Source: 40CM-4-69-5 sp036556905 (GTDB lineage: Bacteria > Methylomirabilota > Methylomirabilia > Rokubacteriales > CSP1-6). From it: a stretch of DNA of 64,000 nt. The notes beneath the pieces are model-generated. The model saw only the letters and a list, made by a program, of their open reading frames with translations. It was not told the origin of the DNA and did no database searches. Positions 40,789-49,169 of this stretch are shown one piece after another. The stretch's first letter is position 1. Each line of letters starts with the position of its first letter. A program made the position numbers and the translations under genes. The stretch covers positions 6,378 through 70,377 of the forward strand of contig DATBIM010000166.1 in assembly GCA_036556905.1 (NCBI GenBank). Direction: 5' to 3'.

Positions 40789-41298
40789 CTAGTCGAACCC
40801 GAGCTTGCGAAGGAACTGCTTGACGACACCCTCGTCGGCTGCGGCCGTCGGCACCGGCGCCGAGGCCGGCCGGGGGACCGGCGGCGCCAGGGCCCGGGGC
40901 ATCAGGCCGATGCGGATCTCGGAGACATGTCGTGCCTGCACCTGTACTTGACGAACCTCGACGCCGTAACGCGGGTGGAACACGCGCAGCTTGTAGTCGC
41001 CTTCCCGGAGCGCGTGGCGAACCCGACCCTCCTCCCGGGCGCTGAGCGTAGTGACGAGGGCGTCCCGGGGTGTGTAGACCTCCACGACAGCCCCGGGCAC
41101 GGGTTTGAGCGAACGCGCCTGGTGGACGATGGCCACGACCTCCCCCTGCGCCAGTGGCGGGTTCGTCGCGTGCATCGAGGAGTACACGGCGCCGCTGATC
41201 GAGATGAGGCCGGCGGCGATGCCGATCACCGCTTGCACACGGGAGAGCGGCTGCTTGAGCACGTGGCCGATGCGGGAGAGGAGCGAGTGCACTGTCAC
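40789..41298 (-). CDS. Membrane-anchored protein with a small beta-sandwich domain
   Basis: This 169-residue protein of unknown function has one hydrophobic helix near residues 23-40 (VIGIAAGLISISGAVYSSM). It then has a probable carboxypeptidase-regulatory-like beta-sandwich (GAVVEVYTPRDALVTTLSAR, GDYKLRVFHPRYGVEVRQVQ), a Pro-Ala linker and a short basic tail VVKQFLRKLGFD. The domain should lie outside the membrane. GTG 41298 lies six bases after a TATAAG -10-like box, so its mRNA may be leaderless. It is downstream of the transglutaminase cluster but has its own promoter-like signal. Confidence 0.7.
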   Translation of the reverse strand: MTVHSLLSRIGHVLKQPLSRVQAVIGIAAGLISISGAVYSSMHATNPPLAQGEVVAIVHQARSLKPVPGAVVEVYTPRDALVTTLSAREEGRVRHALREGDYKLRVFHPRYGVEVRQVQVQARHVSEIRIGLMPRALAPPVPRPASAPVPTAAADEGVVKQFLRKLGFD

Positions 41299-41304
41299 CC
41301 TTCA

Positions 41305-41310
41305 CTTATA
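41305..41310 (-). promoter_or_regulatory. -10-like box for the gene at 40789-41298
   Basis: On the minus strand this reads TATAAG and ends six bases before the GTG start at 41298, so transcription could begin on or next to the start codon. No -35 box is clear. Confidence 0.45.
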
Positions 41311-41374
41311 GCCGATGGCTCGGGAGACCAACAACAGGTGACGGCGGACGGCGACCGGAATTAGGTCGTTTGAA

Positions 41375-43366
41375 TTACCGGGCGAGCGCCCGCACGCACC
41401 CTTCGATCTCGGCCAGCTCGGCGGACGGGAGCCGGCGGGCACCGAAGCGGACGGCCTCATAGGCGGCGGTGATCCGGGCAAAGCCGGGGGCGTGGGCCGG
41501 GGTGGCGTCGCCGACGCGCCCGGCGAACTCGCGGGCGGTCTCGCCAAGGTGCGGCCGCAACCCGTGCCGGGAGAGCGTACGCAGCGCCCGCCGGTAGAAG
41601 TGGGGGGCGCGGCGGTCCCGCGAGCGTGGCGACCACCCGCGGCGCCGAAGCGACCACGTGAGCACGACCGCCATCGCGGCGAGCGCGGCCCAGGGCCACA
41701 GCTGCGGCCACCGTGGCCAGTGCTCCCGCCAGTTCCGCCACGCCCCCGCGGCCTGGCGCACCGTCGCGGCGGCGGCGAGCTGGTCATGACTGCTCCAGTT
41801 CTCGATGTAGCGGTGCCAGCGCAGTCGGAGCGCGTCCAGGAAGAGGCTGGCCCCTGCCCACGCCGCGGTGACGCTCTCGTCACGGGGGGAGGGATCGAGG
41901 GTGAGCCAGCCCGACCCGGCGATGTAGGCCTCCACCCACGCGTGGGCGTCGGACATGCGCACCAGGAAATATTCGCCGTAGGGATTCCACTCCCCGCGCT
42001 GAAAGCCCGTCACGACCCGCGCGGGAATGCCGAGCGAGCGGAGCATCACGGCCAGCGCCGAGGCGAAGTACTCACAGTTGCCGGCCCGGCGCGCGAACAG
42101 GAACTCCTCGAGGGGTGGAAGCGTGGTCGTGCGCTCGAGGCTGAGCGTGTATTTGAAGTCGCGCCGGAGGTACTCGGTCAGGGCCTGGGCCGCGGCCGCC
42201 GGTCCCACGCTGCTTGCGGTCACCTCCTGAGCCAGGGTCGCGATCCGCGGGGCCACCGGTGGCAATTGTAGGAAACGCGTGTGCGCGGTCGGGCTCAGTC
42301 GCTCCAGAGCCCGCCCACCCACGATCGATTCCACCGTGTATTCCAGGCGGCTGGCCGCGTGCGACATCGAAAGCGCCCCCATGTCGTCGACGAGCGCGGT
42401 ACCCACGGGCACACGTGCCCGCAGCACGCGGGGGGCGGCGAAGAGTGTGTCGGTCCCGATGGGCTCCAGGAACACTTCCTGGGTCAGGAGCAAGCCGGCG
42501 CCCGGCACCCCGCGCCCCTCCGCCTCGCTGAGCGCGGCACGGCCCAGGGGCGCGCGGCGGCGCCGGGCGATCGTCCAGGCGTGGCCGTCGAAATAGTCGA
42601 GCACCACGCCGCGCCACCGCAGCTCGTTGATGAGGTGGGGCGTGAGGCTCACGTCGCCGACACGAATCCGCATGGCCACGCTGCTGTCCGTCTCGAGCTC
42701 GCCGATGGCGCCGAGCTCCACGCGATCGCTGAAGCCCACGATCATCCGACGGCTGGGGGCGGTCAGCGCCAGCGTCGCCTCCCCAATGCGGGGGATGACG
42801 AAGAACAGGGCCAGGGTGACGAGCAGCGAGCCCCCCGCGGCGGCCAGACCGAGAGTCAGCATGCCCCGGCCGGCCGGCAGGGCCCGCGCCGCGGCCGGGC
42901 CGCCGCTTCGCTCGGCCTCGGCCAGCTCGTGGCCGAGGACCAGCAACATGGTGCCGGCCACGAGGAAGCCCACGAAGACGAACGAGAACCACACGCCGAG
43001 CGATACCGCCGCCGACGCCACCGGCATGAAGAACGCCAGGAGCCCGGCGTCGCGGCACTCCCGGGAGTTCCGGGCCGTGAGGAGACGCAGGAGTACCAGA
43101 AGCACCAGGAAGCGTACCAGCGCGTCGAACACCCGGGCGGCCAGGTAGAGCACGTCCACCACGGCGAACGCGGCCACGGCCGCGGTGAGCACCGGGTCCA
43201 GCGTGGAGGCCCGCGCGATCCGGTCGCGCACCCAGCCGCCGGCCACCAGGACCACGCCGGCCAGCGCCATCTCCACGGTGCCGATGAGGTCGGCGACGCC
43301 GAGGGAGGTGATGCCCACCGCCACCACGACGTACGCCGCGAGTCGGAGCGCCTGCTCGGCGGCCAC
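41375..43366 (-). CDS. TgpA-type membrane transglutaminase-like protein
   Basis: This 663-residue protein has about six N-terminal transmembrane helices (DUF3488 region, to about residue 215). An external transglutaminase-like core has the catalytic Cys in RAGNCEYFASAL, His in SDAHAWVEAYI and Asp in TLDPSP. Another helix (near 560) and a cytoplasmic DUF4129-like tail follow. This is the architecture of TgpA, an essential envelope protein in Pseudomonas. It follows the DUF58 gene after one base, in the familiar MoxR-DUF58-TgpA order. The start is GTG 43366. Confidence 0.9.
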   Translation of the reverse strand: MAAEQALRLAAYVVVAVGITSLGVADLIGTVEMALAGVVLVAGGWVRDRIARASTLDPVLTAAVAAFAVVDVLYLAARVFDALVRFLVLLVLLRLLTARNSRECRDAGLLAFFMPVASAAVSLGVWFSFVFVGFLVAGTMLLVLGHELAEAERSGGPAAARALPAGRGMLTLGLAAAGGSLLVTLALFFVIPRIGEATLALTAPSRRMIVGFSDRVELGAIGELETDSSVAMRIRVGDVSLTPHLINELRWRGVVLDYFDGHAWTIARRRRAPLGRAALSEAEGRGVPGAGLLLTQEVFLEPIGTDTLFAAPRVLRARVPVGTALVDDMGALSMSHAASRLEYTVESIVGGRALERLSPTAHTRFLQLPPVAPRIATLAQEVTASSVGPAAAAQALTEYLRRDFKYTLSLERTTTLPPLEEFLFARRAGNCEYFASALAVMLRSLGIPARVVTGFQRGEWNPYGEYFLVRMSDAHAWVEAYIAGSGWLTLDPSPRDESVTAAWAGASLFLDALRLRWHRYIENWSSHDQLAAAATVRQAAGAWRNWREHWPRWPQLWPWAALAAMAVVLTWSLRRRGWSPRSRDRRAPHFYRRALRTLSRHGLRPHLGETAREFAGRVGDATPAHAPGFARITAAYEAVRFGARRLPSAELAEIEGCVRALAR

Positions 43367-43367
43367 G

Positions 43368-44369
43368 TCAGTCGAGGTCCACGGTCACCACGCGTCCAGC
43401 CGGCTCGGCGTCGAAGCCGCTCACGCTCGCGGTGTCCGGCGTCGCGGCGGGCGCGTAGAGGGCCAGCGCGGTCAGGACGCGGCGGGCCTGCTCACGCCCG
43501 CGCCCGGGGGGCACGCGGACACCGGGGCCCGTCAGGGACACGGCCGCGCCGGCCCTGAGGAAGTGAACGGCCAGCGACGCAGCCCGGCTCAACCCGCTCT
43601 CCAGCCGCGGGGAGGCCAGTCCCCGTCCTCGCAGCAGCACGCACACGTCGTCGGTGGTATCGGCCGCGAGCTCCCGAACCATCGTCGCGCCCGTCTTGGC
43701 GCTCACGCGCCAGTGGATGAGCCGCGGATCATCGCCGTCGCGATATTCGCGGAGATTGTGCAGGTCGGAGCCCCGGCCGCGCCGGCGCGCCGCCGACACC
43801 CCATCACCCGTGGCCGGGCCCGGACGCTCGCCGGTGACCGGCGTCACCGCAGGAAAGACGAGCACCTCGGTGTCCAGTTCGACCGGACCGGCCTTGACGA
43901 AAAGCCCGAAGGGAAAGCGCGTGGCCACCCGCACACCGGGAAGACGCTGCCGACCGCGGGCCACGAAGGTGTGCTCCCACGTCACCAGCCGTTCCGCCCC
44001 GGGAGCGAGCCGGGGCACCGAGATCGTGCGCTCGGTGCCAACCGTTTCCAGCGTGATGGAACGCGCCGGCACGCGACGCTTGGTATTGAGGATGCGGGCG
44101 CCCACCACGGCGGGGCGGCCGGCGAAGACGTCCTCGGGCAGGACGGGGGAGAGGCGGAGGCGGCGCATCGAGTACTCGGAGAGGATGCCCGAGACGATCA
44201 CCAACCCCAGGAGCATGGACTCGAGGAGGTAGAGGAGGTTGTTCCCGCTGTTCACCGCGGTGAGGCCCAGACCCACCGCGGCCAGCAGGCACCACCAGCC
44301 CTCGCGGGTAGGATGGATCGCCCGGTGAGGCCGGATGAACCGCGGCGGCCACCAGAGCGCCTGCGTCAC
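43368..44369 (-). CDS. DUF58-domain protein
   Basis: This 333-residue protein has two N-terminal hydrophobic segments (WWCLLAAVGLGLTAVNSG, LLYLLESMLLGLVIVSGIL), a beta-rich region, and the DUF58 signature SDLHNLREYRDGDDPRLIHW. It probably works with the MoxR ATPase as a chaperone-like assembly unit. GTG 44369 overlaps the moxR stop (GTGA). A TgpA-type partner follows. Confidence 0.92.
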   Translation of the reverse strand: MTQALWWPPRFIRPHRAIHPTREGWWCLLAAVGLGLTAVNSGNNLLYLLESMLLGLVIVSGILSEYSMRRLRLSPVLPEDVFAGRPAVVGARILNTKRRVPARSITLETVGTERTISVPRLAPGAERLVTWEHTFVARGRQRLPGVRVATRFPFGLFVKAGPVELDTEVLVFPAVTPVTGERPGPATGDGVSAARRRGRGSDLHNLREYRDGDDPRLIHWRVSAKTGATMVRELAADTTDDVCVLLRGRGLASPRLESGLSRAASLAVHFLRAGAAVSLTGPGVRVPPGRGREQARRVLTALALYAPAATPDTASVSGFDAEPAGRVVTVDLD

Positions 44370-45283
44370 CGCGGGACGGCGACCTCCTCGGCGATGGTCC
44401 GAATCGCGGCGTCGCCGTCGACGGCGCCGGCGCGCGGCAGCACCCGGTGCGCCAGCACGGGGATGGCCAGCCGCTTGACGTCGTCGGGGATCACGTAGTC
44501 ACGCCCGTCGGCGAGCGCGGAGGCCTGCGCCGCCCGCAGCAGGGCCCGGGATCCACGCGGGCTCACCCCCAGCGTGAGCAGGGCCGACGATCGCGTGGCG
44601 GCGACCAGCGCCATCAGGTAGTCGAGCACCGACTCGTCGATCTCCACCTGCTCCGTCTGGCCCTGCAGAGACGCGACCTCCTGTCCGCTCAGCACCGGCT
44701 CCACCATCTCGGGCGGCGCCGCCTGGCCGCGCAGGATCGCCTTCTCGTCGGCGGCTTCGGGATAGCCGATGCGGATGCGCAGCAGGAAGCGGTCGAGCTG
44801 GGATTCCGGCAGCGGATAGGTGCCCTCGTACTCGTGCGGATTCTGGGTCGCCAGCACCATGAAGGGCCGGGGCAGCGGGTGGGTGGCGTGATCGATCGAG
44901 ACCTGCGACTCGTTCATGGCCTCGAGGAGGCTCGACTGGGTCTTCGGCGTGGTGCGGTTGATCTCGTCGGCCAGAACGACGTTGGCGAAGACCGGCCCGG
45001 GCTTGAACAGAAACTGGCCGCGGTCGGGTTGCCAGACGCTGACGCCGAGGATGTCGGAGGGCAGCATGTCGGAGGTGAACTGGATGCGCTGGAAGCGACC
45101 GCCGATGGAGCGGGCCAGCGCGGCCGCCAGCGTGGTCTTGCCGACACCGGGCGCATCCTCGATGAGGACGTGGCCCCGAGCCAGGAGTCCGACGACGGCG
45201 AGCCGGACAACCTCGGGTTTGCCGAGGATGCACCGCCCCAGGGTGCTCTCCAGCCGCCTGACGCCGTCCCGGGCATCGCCCAC
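44366..45283 (-). CDS. MoxR-family AAA+ ATPase
   Basis: This 305-residue ATPase shows GHVLIEDAPGVGKTTLA (Walker A), the MoxR signature RIQFTSDMLPSDILG, FANVVLADEINRTTPKTQ (Walker B), LATQNPHEYEGTYPLPESQL and SPRGSRALLRAAQA (sensor 2). MoxR proteins assist folding or metal insertion with DUF58 partners. I chose GTG 45283, which starts just before the first conserved helix; the frame is open farther upstream without homology. A TATTAG box lies eight bases upstream. Confidence 0.92.
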   Translation of the reverse strand: MGDARDGVRRLESTLGRCILGKPEVVRLAVVGLLARGHVLIEDAPGVGKTTLAAALARSIGGRFQRIQFTSDMLPSDILGVSVWQPDRGQFLFKPGPVFANVVLADEINRTTPKTQSSLLEAMNESQVSIDHATHPLPRPFMVLATQNPHEYEGTYPLPESQLDRFLLRIRIGYPEAADEKAILRGQAAPPEMVEPVLSGQEVASLQGQTEQVEIDESVLDYLMALVAATRSSALLTLGVSPRGSRALLRAAQASALADGRDYVIPDDVKRLAIPVLAHRVLPRAGAVDGDAAIRTIAEEVAVPR

Positions 45284-45291
45284 CCCCCCAT

Positions 45292-45297
45292 CTAATA
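45292..45297 (-). promoter_or_regulatory. -10-like box before moxR
   Basis: The minus strand reads TATTAG, eight bases before the moxR GTG start at 45283. The intervening bases are a run of G that could serve weakly as a ribosome site. Another case of a -10-like box close to a start codon. Confidence 0.35.
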
Positions 45298-45368
45298 CCG
45301 AAGTCCGGGGCGGCGACAAGGCCGCCGCCGTAGGGCAAATGAGGGAGCACGCGGGCCAGAGAGCCGCC

Positions 45369-45674
45369 TCAATACTCGGGCGGGGTGTACACCGTGAGGA
45401 AGAACAGCGGTGACCGGCCCCGATTGCGCACGTGATGGGGTTGCCCGGCCGGGATCGTGACCAGCGAGCCCGGCCCGATCGAGCGCTCGGCCGCGCCGAG
45501 CCGCACCACCGCTTCACCCTCGATCACGTAGATGATCTGGTCGCCCTGGTGATGCTCCTCCGGGCCGGCATCGGCGCCGGGCGCGATGGTCATGACGGCG
45601 CTCTGGCTGCGCTCGGTCTCCTGCAACACGCGGAAGAACGGCCCGCGGTGGGCGTGCACATCCACGACTTCCAT
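45369..45674 (-). CDS. Cupin-domain protein
   Basis: This 101-residue single-domain cupin has the metal-binding first motif EEHHQGDQIIYVIEGEAVV and the second motif IPAGQPHHVRN. The fold is a beta-barrel holding one metal ion; its substrate is unknown. ATG 45674 is preceded by the strong ribosome site AGGAGG. The open frame upstream is not coding. It lies 32 bases downstream of the small membrane protein gene. Confidence 0.9.
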   Translation of the reverse strand: MEVVDVHAHRGPFFRVLQETERSQSAVMTIAPGADAGPEEHHQGDQIIYVIEGEAVVRLGAAERSIGPGSLVTIPAGQPHHVRNRGRSPLFFLTVYTPPEY

Positions 45675-45706
45675 CGCGTTCCTCCTGCCCGGGGTGCGCC
45701 CGGGCC

Positions 45707-46063
45707 TCACGGCGTGAACAGGCCGTTCTGGGCGCCGACGATCAGGAACCAGGCGAGCTGCCCGCCCACGAAAATGGCCAGCGCGGGCTCGGGACCGCTC
45801 CCCGCTCGCGTGCGGTACTGCCAGAACCCCAGGGTCAAGGCCAGCACCCAGAACCAGGACGCATCGTACGTGTGCAGCAGGCCCCAATGAAGGCCGAGCG
45901 CGCCGGCCAGGGTCCAGAGCGCATAGGCCGCCAACCAGTGGGCGACAACGGACAGGAGGATCGAGGCCCGCGAGCCCGACGTGCCCCGCATCCGGGCCAC
46001 CGCCACGGTGGCGGCGGCCGCCAGCAGGATGACGACGAGAGCGCCGACGGCGACCCGGGTCAC
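45707..46063 (-). CDS. Small membrane protein of unknown function
   Basis: This 118-residue protein has about four hydrophobic segments (VGALVVILLAAAATVAVA, ILLSVVAHWLAAYALWTLAG, WFWVLALTLGFWQYR, ALAIFVGGQLAWFLIVGAQ). I do not recognise the family. It starts with GTG 46063 and is divergent from yicC, with a TACACT-like -10 in the 137-base gap. It probably shares a transcript with the cupin gene. Confidence 0.65.
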   Translation of the reverse strand: MTRVAVGALVVILLAAAATVAVARMRGTSGSRASILLSVVAHWLAAYALWTLAGALGLHWGLLHTYDASWFWVLALTLGFWQYRTRAGSGPEPALAIFVGGQLAWFLIVGAQNGLFTP

Positions 46064-46126
46064 GCCTCTTCCCTCGGGGTGGGGGAGTGTACGCCGCCGC
46101 CGCGCGCCGTGTCAATTCGCAACACA

Positions 46127-46156
46127 TTGACACTTCAAGCAAATTCCGCCTATCAT
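46127..46156 (+). promoter_or_regulatory. Strong promoter of the yicC-gmk-rpoZ-coaBC run
   Basis: TTGACA (46127-46132, perfect) and TATCAT (46151-46156, five of six) are 18 bases apart. Transcription should start near 46163, about 38 bases before yicC. The surrounding sequence is unusually AT-rich for this window, as expected for a strong housekeeping promoter. Confidence 0.8.
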
Positions 46157-46200
46157 CCTCTGATGAATCCGGCTCCGTCCCCCGCGTCGGAGACCTTCTG

Positions 46201-47085
46201 ATGATCCGTAGCATGACCGGGTTCGGTCGGGCCGAAGCCAGCGATGGCTCCTGCGTCATCACCGTTGAGGCACGCTCCGTCAACCACCGTCACCTCGACA
46301 TCGCGCTGAGGCTGCCCGCAGGGCTGGCCGGGCTCGAGCTCGAAGTTCGGCGTCTCATCCAGGCCCGGCTCGAGCGCGGTCGTATCGACGTCATCGCGCA
46401 GCTGGCGCCGATCGCCGGTGTGCCGGCGCAGGACGTGCGGATCAACGCGGCGTTGGCCCGTCGTTACCATGATGAGGCGCGGAGCCTCGCCGAACGCCTG
46501 GGTCTCGACGATCAGGGGCTGCTCCGCTGGATCCTCGAGCGTCCGGGTGTGGTGGAGCTGCGGGAGGCCGCCGCGCCCGATCCCGAGCGCCTGTGGTCCC
46601 TGCTCGCCCGGGGCGTGGGTGAGGCGCTCGATGCGCTCCTGACCCGGCGCGCGGCCGAAGGAGCGGCCCTGACCGCCGAGCTGCGGGCGCTGCTGGCCGA
46701 GCTCGGGGGTCGCGTGACGACGATGGCGGCGCGGGCTCCGCTCGCCGCGGCCCGCCGCGGGGAGCGGCTGCGCGAGCGGCTGCGGACTCTGCTGGGCGAC
46801 GTTCCCCTCGACGAGGCCCGGATCGTCACCGAGGTCGCCGTGTGGGCCCAGAAGACCGACGTGACGGAGGAGATCGCACGTTTGCGCGTGCACCTGGACG
46901 AGTTCGCGCTGGCGCTCGACAAGGGCGGTCCGGTGGGGCGCGGGCTCGACTTCCTGCTCCAGGAGATGAACCGCGAGGTCAACACGCTGGCCGCCAAGGC
47001 CGACGATCTCGAGCTGTCCCAGGCCGCGCTCGCCGCCAAGGGGCTCCTGGAGAAAATGCGCGAGCAGGTGCAAAATCTTGAATGA
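46201..47085 (+). CDS. yicC: YicC-family endoribonuclease
   Basis: This 294-residue protein has the family start MIRSMTGFGRAEA, SVNHRHLDIALRLP near residue 30, and the C-terminal EIARLRVHLDEFALAL and GRGLDFLLQEMNREVNTLAAKA. YicC proteins are endoribonucleases linked to small-RNA decay. ATG 46201 is chosen; an upstream ATG at 46087 would precede the promoter. The order yicC, gmk, rpoZ is common across bacteria. Confidence 0.95.
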   Translation: MIRSMTGFGRAEASDGSCVITVEARSVNHRHLDIALRLPAGLAGLELEVRRLIQARLERGRIDVIAQLAPIAGVPAQDVRINAALARRYHDEARSLAERLGLDDQGLLRWILERPGVVELREAAAPDPERLWSLLARGVGEALDALLTRRAAEGAALTAELRALLAELGGRVTTMAARAPLAAARRGERLRERLRTLLGDVPLDEARIVTEVAVWAQKTDVTEEIARLRVHLDEFALALDKGGPVGRGLDFLLQEMNREVNTLAAKADDLELSQAALAAKGLLEKMREQVQNLE

Positions 47086-47088
47086 CCG

Positions 47089-47724
47089 GTGGGCAGGGTG
47101 ATCCAGCGCCGGGGCGTGCTCTTCGTGGTGTCGGCGCCCTCGGGGGCGGGCAAGACAACGCTGTGCCGGGAAGCCCGCCACCTCCTGCCCGACCTCGCCT
47201 ACTCGGTGTCGTATACCACGCGCCCCCCCCGGCCCGGCGAGATCGCTGGCACCGACTTTCATTTTGTCAGCGAGGCCACGTTCGCGAAGCTCAGGGAACA
47301 GGGGGAGTTCGCCGAGTGGGCCAGCGTGCACGGCAACCTCTACGGCACCCGCGCGAGCGTCCTGGAGACCGCGCTGGGAGACGGACGCGATGTCCTGCTC
47401 GACATCGACACCCAGGGCGCGGCCCAGCTGCGGCGTCGCTACCAGGAGGCGGTGCTGGTATTCATCATGGCCCCCTCGATGGCCGAGCTCGAGCAGCGGT
47501 TGCGCGAGCGTCGCTCCGATGCGGCCGGCGAGATCACCCGGCGGCTGAACCGCGCCCGCGAGGAAGTCACGATGTGGCGCCAGTACGACTATCTGATTGT
47601 GAATCGCGATGTCAAGGACGCCGTGGAGCAGCTCACCGCCATCATCGTGGCCGAGCGCTCGCGCACCAACCGGCTGGCCCTGACACTGCCCGACGTGACC
47701 CTGACCCGCATGGAGGACCGTTGA
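47089..47724 (+). CDS. gmk: Guanylate kinase
   Basis: This 211-residue enzyme phosphorylates GMP to GDP. It shows the P loop VSAPSGAGKTTL, the GMP-binding YSVSYTTRPPRPGE and DFHFVS, EWASVHGNLYGT, and the lid-region RRSD. The start is GTG 47089; GTG 47098, immediately before the conserved IQRRGVLFVVS, is also possible. It follows yicC by three bases. Confidence 0.95.
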   Translation: MGRVIQRRGVLFVVSAPSGAGKTTLCREARHLLPDLAYSVSYTTRPPRPGEIAGTDFHFVSEATFAKLREQGEFAEWASVHGNLYGTRASVLETALGDGRDVLLDIDTQGAAQLRRRYQEAVLVFIMAPSMAELEQRLRERRSDAAGEITRRLNRAREEVTMWRQYDYLIVNRDVKDAVEQLTAIIVAERSRTNRLALTLPDVTLTRMEDR

Positions 47725-47726
47725 CC

Positions 47727-47939
47727 ATGGCCTTTCCCTCTCTGGAGAACGCACTGAACAAAGTCTCCAACCGTTATCTCCTGGTCGTGCTCTCCGCCAA
47801 GCGGGCGCGGCAGATCAATCGGGGCGCTCCCGCGCGGGTGGAGACGAGATACAAGAAACCCACCAGCACAGCGCTGGAGGAGATCTCGCAGGCGAAGGTC
47901 GAGTACCGCATGAAGGACGAGGGCGAGAGCAAGACCTGA
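47727..47939 (+). CDS. rpoZ: RNA polymerase omega subunit
   Basis: This 70-residue protein contains NRYLLVVLSAKRARQINRGA, the omega signature, and KKPTSTALEEISQAKVEY. Omega helps assemble RNA polymerase by holding the beta-prime subunit. ATG 47727 comes two bases after the gmk stop. The frame is open through gmk without meaning. Its stop shares a base with the coaBC start (TGATG). Confidence 0.93.
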   Translation: MAFPSLENALNKVSNRYLLVVLSAKRARQINRGAPARVETRYKKPTSTALEEISQAKVEYRMKDEGESKT

Positions 47940-49165
47940 TGACGCTCGCCGGCAAGGAGCTGATCCTCGGGGTCAGCGGCTCGATCGCCGCCTACAAGGC
48001 GGTCTACCTGCTGCGAGAGCTGGGGCGGCTCGGCGCCCGGGTCACGGTGTGCATGACCGAGCACGCCCGGGCGTTCGTGGGTCCGCTGACCTTCCGCACG
48101 CTGTCGGCACGGCCCGTCCTCAGCGATCTCTTCGACCCCCAGAGCGATGAGGCCGTGGAGCACATCGCGCTCGCCGAACGGGCCGACGCCCTCGTGGTCG
48201 CCCCGGCTACCGCGAACCTCCTGGCCAAGGCGGCCGGGGGATTGGCCGACGATTTCCTCACGACGCTGTTGCTGGCCGCCCGCTGTCCGGTGCTGATGGC
48301 GCCGGCCATGGACGGGGCGATGTGGGAGCATCCGGCGGTGGCAGCCAACGTGGCGCGGCTGCGCGAGCGCGGGGTCACCATACTCGAGCCCGACGCGGGC
48401 GAGCTCGCCTCCGGACTCAGCGGCAAGGGCCGCCTCCCCGAGGTCGACCACATCGTCGAGGCCCTCCTGGGGCTACTGCATCCCCAGCGAGATCTGGCCG
48501 GCGATCATGTGCTGGTGACGGCTGGGCCGACCCGGGAGCCCCTCGATCCGGTACGGTTCATCTCGAACCGCTCCTCCGGGAAGATGGGTTACGGCCTGGC
48601 CACCGCGGCTCGCCGCCGGGGTGCCGTGGTCACGCTGGTGTCCGGGCCCACCGCGCTCACGCCGCCCGCCGGCGTCGTGTTCGTGCCCGTTCAGACCGCC
48701 GAGGAGATGCGCGAGGCCGTCCTGCAGCACCTGCCGGGCGCCACCATCGTCGTCAAGGCGGCGGCCGTGGCCGACTATCGCGCCCGGCGCGTCGAGCCCG
48801 TGAAAATGAAGGGCAAGCTCGAGATGAGCCTGGAGCTGGTCCCCAACCCCGACATCCTGGCCGAGGTGGCGGCCCGACAGACGGGCGCCTTCATCGTCGG
48901 CTTCGCCGCAGAAACCCACGAGGTGGCGACGAACGCCCGGGCGAAGCTCGCCGCCAAGGGGATCGACCTCCTCGTCGCCAACGACGTGAGCCAGCAGGGC
49001 ATCGGCTTCGATGCCGAGGACAACCAGGTGCTCCTCATCGACCGCTGGGGCGGCGAGCGTGCGCTGCCGCGCATGCCCAAAGCGGAGGTGGCCGACGCCA
49101 TCCTGAGCCACGTCCTGGCGCTCCGAACCGCCGCCGCCCGAACGACCAACCGCGTGCCGCGGTAG
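47939..49165 (+). CDS. coaBC: Bifunctional phosphopantothenoylcysteine decarboxylase / synthase
   Basis: This 408-residue enzyme carries out two steps of coenzyme A synthesis. The N-terminal flavoprotein half (CoaC) has GVSGSIAAYKAV, the active-site His of VEHIALAERADALVVAPATAN and MAPAMDGAMW. The C-terminal half (CoaB) has VTAGPTREPLDPVRFISNRS, SSGKMGYGLA and KAAAVADYR, NDVS and GFAAET. Length is normal. Confidence 0.96.
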   Translation: MTLAGKELILGVSGSIAAYKAVYLLRELGRLGARVTVCMTEHARAFVGPLTFRTLSARPVLSDLFDPQSDEAVEHIALAERADALVVAPATANLLAKAAGGLADDFLTTLLLAARCPVLMAPAMDGAMWEHPAVAANVARLRERGVTILEPDAGELASGLSGKGRLPEVDHIVEALLGLLHPQRDLAGDHVLVTAGPTREPLDPVRFISNRSSGKMGYGLATAARRRGAVVTLVSGPTALTPPAGVVFVPVQTAEEMREAVLQHLPGATIVVKAAAVADYRARRVEPVKMKGKLEMSLELVPNPDILAEVAARQTGAFIVGFAAETHEVATNARAKLAAKGIDLLVANDVSQQGIGFDAEDNQVLLIDRWGGERALPRMPKAEVADAILSHVLALRTAAARTTNRVPR

Positions 49166-49169
49166 CCGC

